Assembly (NCBI GenBank): GCA_964555935.1
Contig: CAZKUN010000194.1
Coordinates: 1-17,998, forward strand
DNA length: 17,998 nt
Reading direction: 5' to 3'
Source of the DNA: CAZKUN01 sp964555935
GTDB lineage: Bacteria; Armatimonadota; Zipacnadia; Zipacnadales; VGFC01
The notes beneath the pieces were generated by a model, which saw nothing but the letters and a program-made list of their open reading frames with translations, did not search any database and was not told the origin of the DNA. Position numbers and translations under genes: made by a program. Positions 16,301-17,998 of the stretch are shown here, one piece after another. The first letter of the stretch is position 1. Every line of letters starts with the position of its first letter.

Positions 16301-17292
16301 TCGAGGTCATCGTGGAACGTGCCGCACGCGTTGCCCCAATACGCCTCGCACTCGCTCCACCACTGCTCGAGCTTCTCTTGCGCCTCATCGTTGGGCTCGC
16401 ACCGCCGCCGGGCGAGATTGACTCCCGCCGTGAAGCAGCTCGTGCCCATCGTCTGATGCCGGCCTCCGATGCTGCTGCCGTCTTTCCGTCGCCACCACAG
16501 GCCCTCTGACGCAACTAGCGTGTCGAGCACCGCCTTGTCGAGCGCCGCAACCTGCTCCGGCGTAAAGCCTGGCGCATCCTGGATGTAGTGGTACTCGCGG
16601 ATATAGCGTTCGATGCCGTAATCGCCGAACTTGAACCAACCGGTCTTGTCGTCAACCGACGCGACCAGCTCCTCCGCCGCCTTCGCAGCCGATGCGGGGT
16701 CCCCCGTTAGCGCGTAGCGCAGCGCCTGAATCCACATGCTCTCGGCGCGGGCCTTCACGTCGGGGGCGAGATGGGTCTCGAAGGTGGGCGAGAGGTCCAG
16801 GCCGTTCTCGAGCAGCTCGATGAAACGCGCGACAGCGCTCGCCTCGCCGGTCGCGTCGCTCGCCTCAAGCGCCACCGCCGCCGTGCCTGGACCGAAGGGC
16901 TCTGCAATGGTGCGGACAGCGTAGCCTCCCTCGCCGGGGTAGAGGGCGTCCGCGAAGCTGAGGTAATGGGCGTAGAAGGGCAACATCGCGCGGTTACTGT
17001 GAATGCCGCCCAGAGCGACCACCGTGCGATCGACGACCTCCGTCTGCAGCCGCAAGCCCGTGTCATCCAGAGCATCCTCAGGCGGCACCTCCACGACATC
17101 GGCGCCGGCGGCGCGGAGCGCCTCCGCGATCCGCGTTCGGTTCTCCGATTCGCCCGCGACGATCGCCACCCTAGCCAGCGAGATTGGGTCTCGCCAGCCT
17201 CGGGGAAGCAACTCGGGTGCCGCGAAGCCTTGGGCCGCCACACCGATCAGTGCGGCCGCCATGATTGCGCGAATAGCAGACGTGCATTCCAT
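13351..17292 (-). CDS. Secreted 1313-residue heparinase/lyase-like protein with discoidin and beta-propeller domains
   Basis: The start is set at the ATG at 17292 because GAGGAGAG precedes it closely and a signal peptide follows (about 1-25, cleavage near GFA-A). The frame extends upstream to 17397 without leader features. Residues about 40-165 are an alpha/beta domain (VAIVAGESENRTRIAEALR, VVALGGIHSNRAML). About 180-500 is a helical region (HQTMGTSCFTAGVNLARRR; YHYVPWGWLLCVGEYF). About 500-765 is a beta-sandwich resembling the heparinase II/III C-terminal part, with WTRHVICKSGSYAVVIDEL near 596-614. About 828-980 is an F5/8 type C discoidin (CBM32-like) module (DRVVTRWATASWP, LSRIDLHVG, RQIRLRF). 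About 985-1313 is a beta-propeller with FG-GAP/PQQ-like strands and two calcium-type loops, DVDGDGQDE (994-1002) and DYDGDGVED (1135-1143). It probably binds and possibly cleaves a polysaccharide outside the cell. Catalysis is uncertain. First gene of the operon with the M14 and CN-hydrolase genes. Confidence 0.85.
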   Translation of the reverse strand: MECTSAIRAIMAAALIGVAAQGFAAPELLPRGWRDPISLARVAIVAGESENRTRIAEALRAAGADVVEVPPEDALDDTGLRLQTEVVDRTVVALGGIHSNRAMLPFYAHYLSFADALYPGEGGYAVRTIAEPFGPGTAAVALEASDATGEASAVARFIELLENGLDLSPTFETHLAPDVKARAESMWIQALRYALTGDPASAAKAAEELVASVDDKTGWFKFGDYGIERYIREYHYIQDAPGFTPEQVAALDKAVLDTLVASEGLWWRRKDGSSIGGRHQTMGTSCFTAGVNLARRRCEPNDEAQEKLEQWWSECEAYWGNACGTFHDDLEGIPIYYCPQPTLDWALMMGIDGYVSEQLFPAISRALAVIDPLGYYAGTGTYEECRPGGLYHYVPWGWLLCVGEYFHPNGGFGWMRENLPSTGTGTWAVARNAAGFRTFAPGDEPIAIDQGPHANVVPLGQYRHDRLAQSAAEALETGKHYIPGDLDSSFEKIAFREGYGASDQYFVMQGYTPQSADNQPPWDANSIIRYTDLGHIWLHSNSEKSGNLFRSAVYCTDGLEQGTRAAGCEIVGRSVGSPHGVEIVSSRLPGYTGCDWTRHVICKSGSYAVVIDELTRTKEGDFGLTCTWRTPQQAWLEPDGMIAREGDASFRVVNADSARLSLSGDGQIEGAAVPTMLRQSQSLGEDASVFRNLLYASDPENPADLEVRPVGDRAVLVKGTIEGEEELALIATGPNEASGFEITGTAVYVGLEGWASAGGGVALRNNPDTVGPSSSIGAGQTSPAMRAALEKLWRDSKPAERAGLTRDGQEASERAWRVEPLSPLPTAAAAPVLSWNVEPSGNPATLTDRVVTRWATASWPKSEDVEITIDLREELPLSRIDLHVGSDWGHNVIPADDAYPDDRIVKATFSSDGFQADAREGDLTFTCNATFENCHKGVVYAVKRWTCTEVGATARQIRLRFDAATWERGARFNEIVVRPEAPSSTSFVGHVVRDVDGDGQDELIAWSSDAELTIVDADGSARLTKRMPGYITSVDCYPNLAPDGPRLLVTTREARLYCLTLSGEELWRVDFLESAKLNGDLPTGYSTGTIEVEGEPAIVVGNYNLATFVSPEGEVLKYQRLPAAYYTMMLPRGADYDGDGVEDIATCEVWGDLSVVAATMERRANMRVPRGKGVALEYWDEQRTRALICTENGVGIADLAKLEFEWLASVTPINDCAVADVGGERRIVLAKEDGYVLTYNEAGELIQKVLIGQPVRAIARLGARLVAAVPGRLIDVNDQTTLASGEYHALATLGDAIVALGDGGVIDAYNTDR

Positions 17293-17413
17293 CGCTCTCT
17301 CCTCGCCCCTGTTTGGTGGGCAGTTCGGCCGCCGCGCGCCCGCGCCCTCCGCCACGAGGTCCAATATCGGCCGGGGCGAACCTGGTCGAAACGTCATCGC
17401 GAGGAGGAGTTAC
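17293..17413. promoter_or_regulatory. Divergent intergenic region between lyase-like operon and FG-GAP gene
   Basis: These 121 bp separate divergent start codons and should hold the promoter of the three-gene minus-strand operon and that of the plus-strand FG-GAP gene. Strong ribosome binding sites lie at both ends: GAGGAGAG on the minus strand and GGAGGAG at about 17403-17409 on the plus strand. The middle is very GC-rich. I see no clear promoter hexamers or operator. Confidence 0.42.
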
Positions 17414-17998
17414 ATGGCAAGCGTCAACTTCCGTCACCGGATCATCGACTCCGATGGGCCCGAGAATCCGCACATCAAGACCGCCGGAGACATCACCGGC
17501 AATGGCGCCGAAGATGCCCTCGTGGCTAGCAGCAACGGCGGTCCGCTGGTCTGGTATGAGGCACCCGACTGGCGCCGGCACGTCATCGCCGAGCCGGGAA
17601 GTTGGAGCTGCGACGGCAAGCTCGTCGACATGGATGGCGACGGCGACCTGGACGTGCTGATCTCCGAGTGGTACGGGCTCGACCGGCTGGAGTGGTTCGA
17701 GAATCCCCTGCCCGAGGGCGACCCTCGGACCGACCCGTGGAAGTGCCACGTCATCGGCGCGCCGAAGGCCCATGACGTCACCGTCGGCGACATCGATGGC
17801 GACGGCGAAATGGAGATCTGCACGCGCCGTCAGGGAACCTTGGGCGCGGATTTCACGATCTGGAAGCGCGTCGCGGGCGAGTGGCGATCTCGAGCCGTCG
17901 AGTGCCCCACGGGAGAAGGGCTGGCGCTTGGCGACCTGCGCGGCACGGGGCGGCTTGACGTGGTGATCGGCGACCGATGGTATGCCACGCCCGCTGAC
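17414..17998 (+). CDS. FG-GAP/VCBS repeat beta-propeller protein (C-terminus beyond window)
   Basis: 195 codons are open from the ATG at 17414 to the right edge. GGAGGAG lies about 4 nt before the start. The protein is built of repeated FG-GAP-type blades, each with a calcium-type loop. They are GDITGNGAEDAL near 25-36, VDMDGDGDLDVL, GDIDGDGEMEI, and the degenerate GDLRGTGRLDVV. Between them are WYEAPDWRRHVI-type strands, as in VCBS propellers where a WYE strand precedes each RHxI strand. No signal peptide is visible: the start MASVNFRHRIID is already part of the first blade. The protein therefore looks cytoplasmic, which is unusual for this family, unless the true start is upstream. No enzymatic domain is seen in the available part. 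Role unknown; binding or scaffolding is likely. Confidence 0.88.
   Translation, partial: MASVNFRHRIIDSDGPENPHIKTAGDITGNGAEDALVASSNGGPLVWYEAPDWRRHVIAEPGSWSCDGKLVDMDGDGDLDVLISEWYGLDRLEWFENPLPEGDPRTDPWKCHVIGAPKAHDVTVGDIDGDGEMEICTRRQGTLGADFTIWKRVAGEWRSRAVECPTGEGLALGDLRGTGRLDVVIGDRWYATPAD

Noticed and set aside
17293..17397. A 35-residue upstream extension of the giant lyase-like protein.
   Set aside because: The extension has no signal-peptide character, while the ATG at 17292 has a purine-rich ribosome binding site and is followed at once by a good leader.

Overview
The window is high-GC bacterial chromosome, densely coded, with no stretch over 300 bases lacking a gene and no RNA gene, CRISPR array, transposase or phage gene that I can see. 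Many secreted multidomain glycan-active proteins, FG-GAP/VCBS calcium-loop repeats, a DUF6067-like glycoside hydrolase and an ECF sigma factor with a long C-terminal extension suggest an environmental polysaccharide degrader. Possible groups are Armatimonadota, Planctomycetota/PVC relatives, Poribacteria or Hydrogenedentota. The phylum cannot be fixed from this sequence alone.

Layout, left to right: (1) 1-532 (-), secreted CBM4/9-like protein cut by the window edge. (2) Divergent from it, 666-3926 (+), a large secreted glycoside-hydrolase-like protein with an N-terminal CBM9-like domain, coupled by a TGATG overlap to a secreted LamG-fold protein (3926-4717). (3) 4766-6157 (+), an ECF sigma factor fused to a Cys-containing C-terminal domain of about 240 residues. 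(4) 6255-7031 (+), an AAC(3)-family acyltransferase. (5) Facing it across 10 bp, 7042-9066 (-), a heparinase II/III-family lyase gene cut by an in-frame TAA. (6) Divergent from that, 9174-11537 (+), a secreted GH42-like glycosidase. (7) 11556-11575, a perfect hairpin between convergent genes. (8) A tightly overlapping minus-strand operon: secreted 1313-residue lyase-like/discoidin/beta-propeller protein, cytoplasmic M14 zinc carboxypeptidase-family protein, and carbon-nitrogen hydrolase. (9) 17414-17998 (+), the start of an FG-GAP repeat protein that runs off the right edge.

Taken together this reads as a glycan-catabolism island. Binding modules, lyases and glycosidases act outside the cytoplasm. 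The M14 protein and the amidase-type hydrolase act inside, possibly on acylated or amidated breakdown products. A sigma factor sits in the middle as a candidate regulator. No SusC/SusD, TonB, ABC or MFS transporter is present in the window. The points most worth a second look are the TAA inside the heparinase gene, the sigma-factor fusion, the lyase-like giant that appears to lack the HxHxD histidines, and the peptidase/amidase pair coupled to it.
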